A stretch of 64,000 bases of DNA from Gp1-AA122 sp036378535 (GTDB lineage: Bacteria > Acidobacteriota > Terriglobia > Terriglobales > Acidobacteriaceae): contig DASUWH010000071.1 in assembly GCA_036378535.1 (NCBI GenBank), positions 1-64,000 of the forward strand. The letters run 5' to 3'. Both the position numbers and the translations under genes were made by a program. Below the pieces are notes generated by a model, which saw only the letters and a program-made list of their open reading frames with translations, was not told the origin of the DNA and did no database searches. Below, one piece after another: positions 53,619 through 62,567 of the stretch. Every line of letters starts with the position of its first letter. Position 1 is the first letter of the stretch.

Positions 53619-54305
53619 TCACGCGAACAGTTGAACCAAGTCACTGGGCGCGTCGATCAGTACATCGGGGGGTGCATCCTCGAGGGTACGTGGGGCGAAG
53701 CCGTAGGTGACCCCGCACGTCCAGAGCTCAGCATTGCGCCCTGTGATCACGTCGATCGAAGAATCGCCAATCATGATGGCTTCGTCGGAACGGGTACCGG
53801 TCTCCTCCAACAGCGTATGAACGCCCAGGGGGTCCGGTTTTTTAGTAGTGAAGCTGTTGCCTCCGTAAACCCGGACGAAGAATTCTCCCAGCCCGAGCGC
53901 CTCAACGATTGCCCGGGAGGGATTCACCGGCTTATTCGAGAGGACAGCCATGCGCCGCTCCGAGCCATTCTGCCCGCGGATCGCCTCCAGCGCCTCCGCC
54001 ACGCCTGGGTAGGCGTGAGTATTGTCGAGTTTGTGGACCCGGTAATACGACAAAAAGTATTCCAGCGCCTCCTGCACAAAGCGCTCGTCATCGGGGTCAC
54101 CCAGAGCGCGGCGAACGAGCATGGGGGCGCCGTCCCCAACGTAGCTCGCAATGGCATCCCCTGGCAATGCGGGGCGGTGAAAGTGCTGCAGCATGGCATT
54201 GACGGACTGAATCAGGTCAACGCGGGAGTCGATCAAGGTGCCATCCAGGTCGAAAATCAGGAGCTTGAGCTTGGTGCCTTCAAAAGGGCGAGTGAATTTC
54301 AGCAT
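53619..54305 (-). CDS. HAD-superfamily phosphatase (phosphoglycolate-phosphatase-like)
   Basis: About 228 residues. HAD motif I LLIFDLDGTLIDS, motif II VLSNKP, motif III lysine around TTKKPDPLGVHTLLE, motif IV MIGDSSIDVITGRNA. The cap domain is helical (C1 type), as in Gph/PhnX-like proteins; 2-phosphoglycolate is a plausible substrate but not shown. The ATG at 54305 has AAGG 9 nt upstream; a GTG at 54326 sits directly on a GGAG. It is divergent from the E1 gene with a 100 bp gap. Confidence 0.88.
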   Translation of the reverse strand: MLKFTRPFEGTKLKLLIFDLDGTLIDSRVDLIQSVNAMLQHFHRPALPGDAIASYVGDGAPMLVRRALGDPDDERFVQEALEYFLSYYRVHKLDNTHAYPGVAEALEAIRGQNGSERRMAVLSNKPVNPSRAIVEALGLGEFFVRVYGGNSFTTKKPDPLGVHTLLEETGTRSDEAIMIGDSSIDVITGRNAELWTCGVTYGFAPRTLEDAPPDVLIDAPSDLVQLFA

Positions 54306-54405
54306 TGCTTGAAACCTTGAAACCACCTCCGGTCAATCCAGTATATTCGGAACTGCGAGTCTCGTTTTACAATGCAGTGTGGTGTGGCTCCTGGGGCGAG
54401 GGGAG

Positions 54406-56634
54406 ATGGCGACGGCAAAAATCGAACCCAAGATCGGCCGGTCTGCAATAGCCGAAGGCAATGAGAAGAGCTATGAGGGCCTTTCCCGCGAGCAATTGAT
54501 CGAAGCCTACCGGCTGATGTACCTCTCCCGGCGGCTGGATGATCGCGAGATTCTCCTTAAACGCCAACAGAAAATTTACTTCCAGATTTCCGGGGCAGGT
54601 CATGAAGCCATCGGTGTGGCGGCCGCCTTTGCCCTTAAGCCGTCCTACGACTGGTTTTATCCCTACTACCGGGATCGGGCGCTCTGCCTGGCATTAGGCG
54701 CGACTCCTTATGAGATGCTGTTGCAGGCCGTGGGCGCGGCGGATGATCCCTCCTCCGGCGGGCGCCAGATGCCGTCGCACTGGGGTTACAAGCAACTGAA
54801 CATTGTGACCCAGTCGTCGCCGACCGGTTCGCAGATTCTGCAGGCGGTCGGGTGCGCTGAGGCTGCGCCGTATTTGCATCGCCATCCCAATGCCACCCAC
54901 AAGGTCGCCGGAGATTACCGCGAATTCAAGCCGGTGACTGTTCAGCCGGATGAGGTCACCTACGTCTCTCTCGGCGACGGAACCACCAGCGAAGGCGAAT
55001 TCTGGGAGGCCCTGAACTCCGCCTCGAATCTGCGCCTGCCAGTTTTGTTTGTTGTCGAGGATAACGGCTACGCCATCTCGGTCCCGGTCGAGGTACAAAC
55101 CGCGGGCGGCAACATCTCGAGGCTGGTATCTGGTTTTCCGAATTTTCATTTTGAGGAAGTCGATGGTACCGACGTGATCGCCAGTTATGCGGCGATTAGC
55201 CGGGCGGTGGCGCATTGTCGCTCGAGAAAAGGTCCGGGCTTTGTCCACGCCCATGTGATCCGCCCCTATTCGCACTCGCTTTCCGATGACGAGCGCCTCT
55301 ATCGCCCCGAGCAGGAACGGCAGCGGGATGCCGGCCGCGATCCCATTACTCGTGCTCACAAGTTTCTGGTGCGCGAAGGGATCCTCGACGATGACAGCAT
55401 CAAGCAGTTGCAGAAAGAGGTAGACGACGAAATCCAGGAGGCGACCGACCGCGCGCTCGATGCTGCGCCCCCCAGCCCGGATTCGGTAGGCAAATACGTT
55501 TATTCACCCAATCTTGATCCCACCTCGGACGCCTTCAACACCCAGCCAGTGTTTCCGCAGCCGCCGCAAAACACCGACGGAGGCGAAGCCAAAAAGCCGC
55601 CTGCCGCTAAGACTATGGCCGACCTGATCAATGCCACCTTGAAAGACGAAATGCGGCGCGACGAACGCATCGTCATTTTCGGCGAAGACGTGGCCGATTG
55701 CAGCCGCGAAGAATATCTGCAGCAAAAGCTGATCAAGGGCAAAGGCGGAGTCTTCAAGCTGACTTCCGGGCTGCAGTGTGAGTACGGATCGGACCGCGTT
55801 TTCAACTCTCCCCTGGCGGAAGCAACGATTGTGGGCCGGGCCACCGGGCTGGCCACGCGCGGTTTGAAACCGGTCGTGGAAATTCAATTTTTCGATTACA
55901 TCTGGCCGGCCATGATGCAGTTGCGCGATGAGCTGCCGGTGATCCGGTGGCGATCCAACAACGCGTTCTCAGCCCCGGCCGTGATTCGTGTGGCGATTGG
56001 CGGATACCTTACCGGCGGCGCGATCTATCACTCCCAGTGCGGTGAAAGCGTGTTTACCCACATCCCCGGCCTGCGCGTGGTCTTTCCATCGAACGCCCTG
56101 GATGCTGCTGGACTGCTGCGCACAGCGATTCGCTGCGACGACCCCGTGCTGTTCCTGGAGCACAAGCGCCTCTATCGCGAAACTTACGGGCGATCCCCTT
56201 ATCCCGGACCCGACTACATGATTCCCTTCGGTAAGGCGAGGGTGGTTCATTCCGGTATGCACCTGACCTTCGTGACCTATGGCGCGGTGCTACCGCGCGC
56301 CCTGCAGGCCGCGCAGAAACTTGAGCGCGAACACCATATCAGCGTGGAGGTAATCGATCTGCGTTCGCTTAGTCCCTATGATTGGGAAACCATCGCTGCT
56401 TCCGTCAAAAAGACTAATCGGGTTATCGTGGCCTACGAGGACTCGCTCAGTTGGGGCTATGGCGCCGAGATTGCTGCTCGGATCGCGGACGAGTTATTCG
56501 AACACCTTGACGCCCCAGTGCGTCGAGTAGCGGCCAGGGATACATTCGTCGCATACCAGCCGCTGTTGGAGAATGCCATCCTTCCGCAGAGTGCCGATCT
56601 GTTCAAAGCCATGAAGGAACTGGCGCAGTACTGA
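54406..56634 (+). CDS. Fused alpha-beta E1 subunit of a 2-oxoacid dehydrogenase
   Basis: A 742-residue thiamine-diphosphate enzyme joining both E1 chains in one protein. Alpha part (about 1-365): TPP motif GDG (190-192) to DN (219-220), in SLGDGTTSEGEFWEAL; beta part (about 405-742): GEDVADCSREE, RVFNSPLAEATIVG, IEIQFFDYIWPA-like stretch. It decarboxylates a 2-oxoacid (branched-chain type most likely, by resemblance) and passes the acyl group to an E2 lipoyl protein. No E2 or E3 gene is near, so they must be elsewhere. The ATG at 54406 follows GAGGGGAG; a GTG at 54379 is less likely. Confidence 0.93.
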   Translation: MATAKIEPKIGRSAIAEGNEKSYEGLSREQLIEAYRLMYLSRRLDDREILLKRQQKIYFQISGAGHEAIGVAAAFALKPSYDWFYPYYRDRALCLALGATPYEMLLQAVGAADDPSSGGRQMPSHWGYKQLNIVTQSSPTGSQILQAVGCAEAAPYLHRHPNATHKVAGDYREFKPVTVQPDEVTYVSLGDGTTSEGEFWEALNSASNLRLPVLFVVEDNGYAISVPVEVQTAGGNISRLVSGFPNFHFEEVDGTDVIASYAAISRAVAHCRSRKGPGFVHAHVIRPYSHSLSDDERLYRPEQERQRDAGRDPITRAHKFLVREGILDDDSIKQLQKEVDDEIQEATDRALDAAPPSPDSVGKYVYSPNLDPTSDAFNTQPVFPQPPQNTDGGEAKKPPAAKTMADLINATLKDEMRRDERIVIFGEDVADCSREEYLQQKLIKGKGGVFKLTSGLQCEYGSDRVFNSPLAEATIVGRATGLATRGLKPVVEIQFFDYIWPAMMQLRDELPVIRWRSNNAFSAPAVIRVAIGGYLTGGAIYHSQCGESVFTHIPGLRVVFPSNALDAAGLLRTAIRCDDPVLFLEHKRLYRETYGRSPYPGPDYMIPFGKARVVHSGMHLTFVTYGAVLPRALQAAQKLEREHHISVEVIDLRSLSPYDWETIAASVKKTNRVIVAYEDSLSWGYGAEIAARIADELFEHLDAPVRRVAARDTFVAYQPLLENAILPQSADLFKAMKELAQY

Positions 56635-56869
56635 CCAGTTCGCCGCCGATTTACCAATCCTTTGCCGGCTGGTGCGCATGGGACTGACCCGGGCCCTCAA
56701 TCTACTGTTTTTCCAGCTTCCAAATACAGAAAGTACGGTATAGCGAGGCGCCTTGGCCGGCTGGCATTGTAGGTGTCACTGTCCGGAATCATACAGACCG
56801 GTCCGCATGCATGAAGAGCCCGCATGCAACCAGTGCCACTCACGAATCAACTGCAAGGAGAAAGACATC
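56635..56869. other. Intergenic, possible leader
   Basis: No gene is seen. Weak symmetric stretches such as GACCCGGGCC and GACCGGTC occur. No promoter is recognised. Confidence 0.35.
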
Positions 56870-57064
56870 GTGATCTGGGCTTTCATCGCAGGGATGTTGT
56901 GCGGCGCGTTGATCCTCATTTTGTTGATCCTGGTAAACGATCGAAGCTTTCTCGATCTGCTGGCGGGCCGCTTTGCAAGCCAGACGGCGTCCGGGCCTGG
57001 TGCCAGGGAGCCATCTCGTGATTTGCAGAAATCGAGAAGCCTGGCAGTGGGTAGCGACTCCTAA
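56870..57064 (+). CDS. Small single-pass membrane protein
   Basis: A 64-residue frame starting with GTG; AAGGAG at 56855-56860 lies 9 nt upstream, which decides this start over a longer one. It has one strong transmembrane helix (about 3-23, WAFIAGMLCGALILILLILV) followed by a polar tail (NDRSFLDLLAGRFASQTASG). Its position between the E1 gene and the tandem array gives no clue to function. Confidence 0.55.
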   Translation: MIWAFIAGMLCGALILILLILVNDRSFLDLLAGRFASQTASGPGAREPSRDLQKSRSLAVGSDS

Positions 57065-57113
57065 GCAGGTTGACCAGCTAAGGCATTTTCACATTTACCG
57101 TAACCCTGCGGAT

Positions 57114-57613
57114 TGTCATCCCGACCAAGTCCAGGGATTGGCGGCAGCCAATCGATGGACGAGTGGAGGGACCTTGCGTTGCCCGTAAAGCTGGGGATTG
57201 TCATCCCGACCAAGTCCAGGGATTGGCGGCAGCCAATCGATGGACGCGTGGAGGGACCTTGCGTTTACTGTAAAAAGCTGGGGATCTGTCATCCCGACCA
57301 AGTCCAGAGATTGGCGGCAGCCAATCGATGGGCGCGTGGAGGGACCTTGCGTTACCGTAAAGCAGGGGATTGTCATCCCGACCAAGGCCAAGGATTGGCG
57401 GCAGCCAATCATGGGCGCGTGGAGGGACCTTGCGTTTACTGTAAAGCAGGGGATTGTCATCCCGACCAAGTCCAGGGATTGGCGGCAGCCAATCGATGGA
57501 CGCGTGGAGGGACCTTGCGTTTACTGTAAAAGCTGGGGATCTGTCATCCCGACCAAGTCCAGGGATTGGCGGCAGCCAATCGATGGGCGCGTGGAGGGAC
57601 CTTGCGTTCCCCG
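57114..57613. repeat. Six-unit tandem array of ~85 bp
   Basis: Units start at 57114, 57199, 57287, 57371, 57455 and 57542 (lengths 85, 88, 84, 84, 87 and a partial last). Each begins TGTCATCCCGACCAAG, contains the hairpin GATTGGC-GGCA-GCCAATC (7 bp stem), then CGTGGAGGGACCTTGCGT and a variable spacer (GTAAAGC(T)GGGGAT type). Units differ by small substitutions and indels in the spacer only. A single related motif is at 28193-28224. Open frames through the array are a by-product of the repeats and have no start signals. Confidence 0.95.
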
Positions 57614-57853
57614 CAGGCTACGCTAATTCTAAAAATGCGAACGGCACCTCCCCCATTTTCCCCAAAGCGTCGAACGAGATCGCGCCCCACTCTCTATGAG
57701 TTCTTTCCTGTTCCGTCGCGTCCTCCGGCATTGAAGTGATTCGCGGGAACAAAGAAGGACGCCGCCAGTCGTCGTGAACAAGCTCGATCGAAGGCTGCGT
57801 CTATCGCTCAATCGGATTACCGTGCAGCTTGAAAATGACGTTGCCGCTGCCGT
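57614..57853. other. Intergenic after the array
   Basis: No recognisable gene or signal. A short forward frame from GTG at 57774 (NKLDRRLRLSLNRIT) runs into the end of the reverse gene and is probably chance. Confidence 0.4.
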
Positions 57854-59095
57854 CTACACACTTTGCAGTTCGGGAACTTTGGATTCCTGACCTGTGCCTT
57901 CCTCCCCGGTCATCTCGTAGCGAATCCGGATGCCTCGGTTGCTGATTTCCTTCAGGAACAGCTCGGCAGGGACATCGCGCTCCTGCAAAATGGCGCCACG
58001 CTTGGTGATCGCTCCCGAGGCCAGCATCTGCACGACAATCGACGCCGGAAACGCGGTGGTCCGCATCATCGCGCTCATGCCGGTTTCCGGATCATAGTGG
58101 TCGACCATCGTGTAGGAAGCGATTCGGCCGTGCGCGTGATCGCCCAGCAGGCCCCGTGCGCCGGGCTCGCGAACGGCTTCGTGCGCCTCCACCCGCAGGA
58201 TGCAGACGTCGGGCGCCTTGCCCGCAAATTTGCCTTCGAATATTTTCGACATCACCGTTCTGGGCGCAATCTCAATCTTTCCGAATTTCATCTTTTCGCT
58301 GGAGAACATTCCCAGCTGCTTGAGTTCGCAAAGCAGATCGTAGTGCCCCGGATAGCGCAGCGTTTTTTCAAAACACTCGGCGACCACGCCTTCGAACGTT
58401 TCCGGCATGGTGGACGTTCCACCGGAAGTATGGAAAGCAACCAGCGGCGGGAATCCCTCAAGGTGAAAGTCTTCGGCTTCGGTGAGCGGCTCAACCGTGG
58501 TCAGCTTGCCACGGTGCAGAATGCGCGCCGGCTCCACGTACTCATTAATCAAACCTTCCACCGAGAAAACGAGCTGGTAGTGAAAAGGCGGCATGGGATG
58601 TTCCGGGAGACCCCCAACATACAGCTTCAAGGCGTCGGCGCGGCCGCCCAGACGACGGATCAGATCACCGCCCAGAACCGAGGCCATACCCGGTGACAAG
58701 CCGCAATCCGGAGCTAGTGCCACACCACGCTTTTCGGCGGTGACGGCGAGACCAAGTTCGCGGCGCACCACCGTGTTGTTGCCGCCGAGATCGGCGAAGT
58801 GGCATTGCGCCTCGACAGCAGCCTTGGCCAGGCCGAAGTTAAAGAAGTAGGGAACTGCGGATAGAGCCGCGTCATGCGAGCGCATCAGCTTGCCAGCAGC
58901 CTTTGGATTTGCAGCATCCAGGCGCACTGGCCGCACCTTTTCTTTCCCGGTTTTCTGATTGATGCGGGCGGCGACTTCGCGCGCCAGGTTTATGTCTTTG
59001 TCCGCAAGGGTTACTTCCCGAACGTCGGGATTCAGCGCCATATCGCAGGCGGCCGCCGAGCCCATCATGCCGGAGCCAATCACAAGTAGCTTCAT
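57854..59095 (-). CDS. Saccharopine dehydrogenase-like oxidoreductase
   Basis: A 413-residue Rossmann enzyme of the saccharopine dehydrogenase family. N-terminal NAD(P) loop VIGSGMMGSAAACDMA, LADKDINLAREVA, AALSAVPYFFNFGLAKAAVE, APDCGLSPGMASVLGG. The family contains saccharopine reductase, lysine 6-dehydrogenase and related amino-acid enzymes; which one is unclear. GGGAGG lies 7 nt before the ATG. It diverges from the TetR gene across 359 bp. Nothing nearby identifies its pathway. Confidence 0.85.
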   Translation of the reverse strand: MKLLVIGSGMMGSAAACDMALNPDVREVTLADKDINLAREVAARINQKTGKEKVRPVRLDAANPKAAGKLMRSHDAALSAVPYFFNFGLAKAAVEAQCHFADLGGNNTVVRRELGLAVTAEKRGVALAPDCGLSPGMASVLGGDLIRRLGGRADALKLYVGGLPEHPMPPFHYQLVFSVEGLINEYVEPARILHRGKLTTVEPLTEAEDFHLEGFPPLVAFHTSGGTSTMPETFEGVVAECFEKTLRYPGHYDLLCELKQLGMFSSEKMKFGKIEIAPRTVMSKIFEGKFAGKAPDVCILRVEAHEAVREPGARGLLGDHAHGRIASYTMVDHYDPETGMSAMMRTTAFPASIVVQMLASGAITKRGAILQERDVPAELFLKEISNRGIRIRYEMTGEEGTGQESKVPELQSV

Positions 59096-59406
59096 CGTGC
59101 ACCTCCCAGTGCATGGCTGTAATGCAAATTTTCCAGTCGTATTTCGGAATAGTCTCGGGAAGGGCGATCGATTACAGGCCTGAAGGCGCGAGTCGCTCGC
59201 AGATGGAACGGCGCATATCTCGGCGAAGGTTGGTCATCCTAATCAGCTTAACGCGATGCGAGACGCCAGTCTGTGACATGGCTCACGAAAATCGCTCTTT
59301 CCGGGCGCCTCGGGATTCCACGGATCGGTTTCCGGCAAAATGACCCAAAGTTATTCTCTCGTGATCCGCAGCCACATCCAGTTTACATCGGCCCAGCAGA
59401 TAAGAA
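59096..59406. other. Divergent intergenic region upstream of tetR
   Basis: No gene is seen. It must hold the promoter of the reverse dehydrogenase gene and upstream elements for tetR; I see no strong box for the former. Confidence 0.4.
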
Positions 59407-59435
59407 TTGCATATTCGAGCCACTTGCGCTATCGT
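59407..59435 (+). promoter_or_regulatory. Putative promoter of tetR
   Basis: TTGCAT (59407-59412), a 17 bp spacer and TATCGT (59430-59435) end 19 bp before the ATG. Both boxes are imperfect. Confidence 0.35.
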
Positions 59436-59442
59436 CTCCTGA

Positions 59443-59454
59443 CTTGAGGTCAAG
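59443..59454 (+). promoter_or_regulatory. CTTGA-GG-TCAAG inverted repeat at the tetR start
   Basis: A perfect 5+5 bp palindrome with a 2-bp centre lies directly before the ATG, includes the GAGG ribosome site and is just downstream of the possible -10. It suits an autoregulatory operator, but it is short and could be chance. Confidence 0.4.
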
Positions 59455-60129
59455 ATGAGCGGAACCGCCAGCAGTTTGGCCAACTTGCAGGCCCGGAAAA
59501 ACAGCCCACATTCGCGAGCCCAGGCAAAACGCTTCCGCATTATCGAAGTGGCCATGAGGCATTTTGCCGAACACGGCTACGAAGCGGCCAGGGTCGGCGA
59601 CATGGCGGACGAACTGGGTATCGCCAAGGGCTCGATCTTCCAGCACTTCGGCAGCAAGGAAGGCCTTTTTCTCGAGGTCTACAAGAAAGCGGCGCGCTCA
59701 TTTTCCCCGTATCTCAACGTTCCCGCGGAAATCCGGCAGGGCGGTTTTTTTGAGATCCTGCGTTACTGGCTGGTGCGCACCGAACACTTCGTTCGCGAAG
59801 ATTGGATTCCTTACCGCGTTTACCTGTTGGGAAATTACGGCACCAGCCTTACTCTCAAGCGCGAGATCAACCGCTTCATCACCTCCGAGGATCCTTACGG
59901 GCGCATTGAGTTTGTACGCTGGGGACTGCATCGCGGAGAATTGCGCAAGGATCTCGACGTTGAAGTGATCGTTTCCATTGTGGACTGGATGGTCGAGCGC
60001 TTTCAGGATGCGCTGGTCACCGAGGAACTGGATCCGGGCCTTTTCCGGCGCACGTCCGCGGGACCGGAGAAGAAAGAGGCCCGCATCAATCAGTTTCTCG
60101 ATATGCTGCGCCGGGCAATCGGAAAATAA
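59455..60129 (+). CDS. TetR-family transcriptional regulator
   Basis: A 224-residue repressor-type regulator. The N-terminal helix-turn-helix (about 25-75) reads RFRIIEVAMRHFAEHGYEAA, VGDMADELGIAKGSIFQHFG, SKEGLFLEVYKKA; the rest is the helical ligand domain (about 80-215). GAGG lies 7 nt before the ATG. The Rieske oxygenase gene follows 25 bp downstream in the same direction, so the regulator probably controls the oxygenase. Confidence 0.92.
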   Translation: MSGTASSLANLQARKNSPHSRAQAKRFRIIEVAMRHFAEHGYEAARVGDMADELGIAKGSIFQHFGSKEGLFLEVYKKAARSFSPYLNVPAEIRQGGFFEILRYWLVRTEHFVREDWIPYRVYLLGNYGTSLTLKREINRFITSEDPYGRIEFVRWGLHRGELRKDLDVEVIVSIVDWMVERFQDALVTEELDPGLFRRTSAGPEKKEARINQFLDMLRRAIGK

Positions 60130-60154
60130 GCTTCTGGCTTCTGCCAAACTAAGC

Positions 60155-61291
60155 ATGACGAACGAAAAGTCCATCTCGCAGATTTTGTCCCTCTACGATG
60201 ATCGTGCGCCTCTCTGGGAGGCTTCCACGATCCCTGCGCCCTGGTATGTCGATCCGCGGATTGCGGAACTGGAAGCGCGAACGGTTTTCTCCAACACCTG
60301 GCAGGTGATTGGGCGCACCGATCAGGTGGAGAAGGCTGGAGACTTCGTAACTTTTACGGTCGCGGGCGAGCCCATCGTAGCGGTCCGCGGCAATGATGGC
60401 ATCCTGCGGGCCTTTTACAACGTATGCCGGCATCACGCCGCGGCCGTGGTTACCGAGCCCTGCGGACACGCGCAAATCCTGCATTGTCCCTATCACGGCT
60501 GGAATTACGGTCTGGACGGAACTCTCAAGGGCATGCCGGAATTTGACGGCGTGAAGAACTTCGAGCGCGGCGCAAATGGGCTGGTGCCCGTGCAGGTCGC
60601 CACTTGGGAAAAATTTGTCTTCGTGAAACTCGACCGCGCCGGCGAATCGCTTGAACAATTTCTGGGCGGCATCGTGCGGCGAATGGCCCCCCTGCAGGTT
60701 TCTTCGCTTCATTACTTCGGCAGCAGGATCTATGACATTGCCTGCAACTGGAAAGTTTTTGTCGATAATTACCTGGACGGCGGCTACCACGTCCCGCACC
60801 TGCACAAAGGCCTGAACAGCGTCCTCGATTACAAGCAGTACACCATTGAAAACCAGGACCGCTACTGCCTTCAGTCGAGCCCCATGGTTGAGTCGAACGA
60901 AGACGCGGCCACCGGCGCCACGCGCAAAGGCGACCGGGCCTGGTATTTCTGGCAATATCCGAATTTCATGATCAACTGCTACGCCGGGTACATGGATACC
61001 AACCTGGTAATTCCCATCGATGTGGATCATTGCCGCGTGATTTTCGATTTTTATTTCGCCGACATCGCCAGCCAGTCAGCGCGCAAATACAACGAGGAAT
61101 CCATTGCGGTGGGGGATCGCGTTCAGGGCGAAGATCTCGGAATCTGCGAGGCCGTACAGCGCGGTCTCAAATCGCGCGCCTATGGTGCGGGACGGCTCTC
61201 GGTGCGACGTGAAGCCGGCGAGCACCTCTTTCATCGCTTACTGGCCGCCGACCTCAAAGGGCTCAGTCGCTCGGCGGTGGCGGCCGACTGA
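60155..61291 (+). CDS. Rieske-type ring-hydroxylating oxygenase, alpha-subunit-like
   Basis: A 378-residue enzyme. Rieske [2Fe-2S] ligands are Cys91 and His93 (VCRHHAA) and Cys111 and His114 (CPYHGWNYG). The catalytic domain carries NWKVFVDNYLDGGYHVPHLH with His212 and His217 in the H-x4-H iron-binding pattern. The size suits monooxygenases of the choline- or carnitine-monooxygenase type rather than multi-subunit dioxygenases. No beta subunit, reductase or ferredoxin gene is adjacent. The ATG at 60155 is chosen over a longer frame that would overlap tetR. Confidence 0.92.
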   Translation: MTNEKSISQILSLYDDRAPLWEASTIPAPWYVDPRIAELEARTVFSNTWQVIGRTDQVEKAGDFVTFTVAGEPIVAVRGNDGILRAFYNVCRHHAAAVVTEPCGHAQILHCPYHGWNYGLDGTLKGMPEFDGVKNFERGANGLVPVQVATWEKFVFVKLDRAGESLEQFLGGIVRRMAPLQVSSLHYFGSRIYDIACNWKVFVDNYLDGGYHVPHLHKGLNSVLDYKQYTIENQDRYCLQSSPMVESNEDAATGATRKGDRAWYFWQYPNFMINCYAGYMDTNLVIPIDVDHCRVIFDFYFADIASQSARKYNEESIAVGDRVQGEDLGICEAVQRGLKSRAYGAGRLSVRREAGEHLFHRLLAADLKGLSRSAVAAD

Positions 61292-61379
61292 AGCCATGGT
61301 CCTAAAAAGTTGGTGACGCGGCAGGGCACTCACTTCGGTAATCTCCCCTCTATGGCCCATTCGTAACATACTGTCCCCC

Positions 61380-61874
61380 ATGGGTAACCTCCCCCAACCA
61401 TTCGCGCCACGCCGTCCCGCTCGCCTCTGTTTCTCCACTACCACTCCTGCTGTGCTGCGCTGTCCCGATGGGCAGAGTGTCTCCAGCAAATTACAGATCG
61501 TCTCGGTCACGGGCGGATTGCTGTCCGTGCCCAAACCGGTCAGCCGGGGTGCCATGGTCAAACTGATGTTTGTTACCCAGAGCGGGCCGGTGCTGGGTTC
61601 GGCAGAGATGCTGACGCCCATCAGCTACACCCAACAACCTTTTCGTTTTGTAGCCCTCCCCAGAGAAACCCAGAACCGGCTTCATGTCGCCATTCAGTCC
61701 TCCCTCTATCAGCGCAGTGCGGAGGACTGGTGGATTGAGAAGTACCGGACCGCGGTACAACAAGCTCCCCCCCGGCGCCGCCGGCGTTCCCGCATTTTCC
61801 TGAGTGTGCTGACCCTGGGGTTGCTGGCCCTGGGCAGCACGCTGTGCGCGTTGCATTTTCACTGGGTGCGATGA
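61380..61874 (+). CDS. PilZ-like protein with a C-terminal transmembrane helix
   Basis: A 164-residue protein. The first part is beta-rich with GQSVSSKLQIVSVTGGLLSV and GAMVKLMFVTQSGPVLGSAEM, in the PilZ-like fashion but without a clear R-x-x-x-R. A basic stretch PPRRRRRSRIF precedes a membrane helix (LSVLTLGLLALGSTLCAL) at the end. It overlaps the next PilZ gene by 4 bp (ATGA). Confidence 0.7.
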   Translation: MGNLPQPFAPRRPARLCFSTTTPAVLRCPDGQSVSSKLQIVSVTGGLLSVPKPVSRGAMVKLMFVTQSGPVLGSAEMLTPISYTQQPFRFVALPRETQNRLHVAIQSSLYQRSAEDWWIEKYRTAVQQAPPRRRRRSRIFLSVLTLGLLALGSTLCALHFHWVR

Positions 61875-62530
61875 TGCCTGCTTTCTCTAATACCCGTCGC
61901 TGGATGCGCCACGAAGTAGACCTGCCGGTTCGCGTCTTTGCGCGTGGTATTTCCCAGGCTGTTCCGGGTCGCGGAACTGAACTCAGTGCCGGCGGCATGG
62001 CGCTGTATGCAGGCCTCGAGCTGAAAACCAGTCAGACCCTGGAAGTGGAATTCGTAGCGGCTTCGCGCGCGCGAGTTGCGGGAGTAATCCGCAGCCGCCA
62101 AGGTTACTGCTTTGGGCTGGAGTTTGAAACTCCACTGGCGATGGAAGCTGACACAAGCGGCGATACCCCGTGGCCAGGAACAGCAATGCAAAGCGAACCT
62201 GGTCCTCTGTCGAGTGGCGCTTTCGCCCTATTCCAGAGAATTAAGGCGGCGCGGGGAAACGCCTCTGCCTATGCTCTGCTGGCGCAGGTGCTCACCCTGG
62301 CAGGGCGCCGGCAGGAAGCGCGAAATGCCGCCGATCGCGCACTTACTTTTTTCCGGCATGACCATGGAATGCTTCGCCGCGCTCGCGAGGAGCGACGGGA
62401 GCAGGCGCTTTGCGAACTTCAATCCTTAAGGGAGATTATGGTGCTGGTGGTCAATGCCTGCGATCGCGGTGTCATGGATTCCCGCCTGGCAACCCTGCTA
62501 AGTCAACTTCCCGGTCTGCTTCGCAAGTAA
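61871..62530 (+). CDS. PilZ-domain protein with helical C-terminus
   Basis: About 219 residues from the ATG at 61871, which overlaps the upstream stop. The PilZ domain (about 8-95) has RRWMRHEVDLPVRV with the R-x-x-x-R arginines and GTELSAGGMALYAG for the (D/N)-x-S-x-x-G site (Glu replaces Asp/Asn), so cyclic-di-GMP binding is possible but not certain. The C-terminal half is helical (AYALLAQVLTLAGRRQEARN, TPR-like). Coupled with the membrane-bound PilZ-like protein upstream. Confidence 0.82.
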   Translation: MMPAFSNTRRWMRHEVDLPVRVFARGISQAVPGRGTELSAGGMALYAGLELKTSQTLEVEFVAASRARVAGVIRSRQGYCFGLEFETPLAMEADTSGDTPWPGTAMQSEPGPLSSGAFALFQRIKAARGNASAYALLAQVLTLAGRRQEARNAADRALTFFRHDHGMLRRAREERREQALCELQSLREIMVLVVNACDRGVMDSRLATLLSQLPGLLRK

Positions 62531-62567
62531 TAGATCAGCGGCAAGCTGTAACAGTCATTGCGACCGC

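Noticed and set aside
57114..57613. CRISPR or integron attC array
   Set aside because: Repeats are longer than spacers and nearly the whole unit is conserved; no cas or integrase gene, and no RYYYAAC-type core sites.
57113..57699. Long forward open frames with repeated peptides across the tandem array
   Set aside because: They arise from the repeated DNA unit in several frames at once, have no ribosome sites, and differ by indels that change frame between units.
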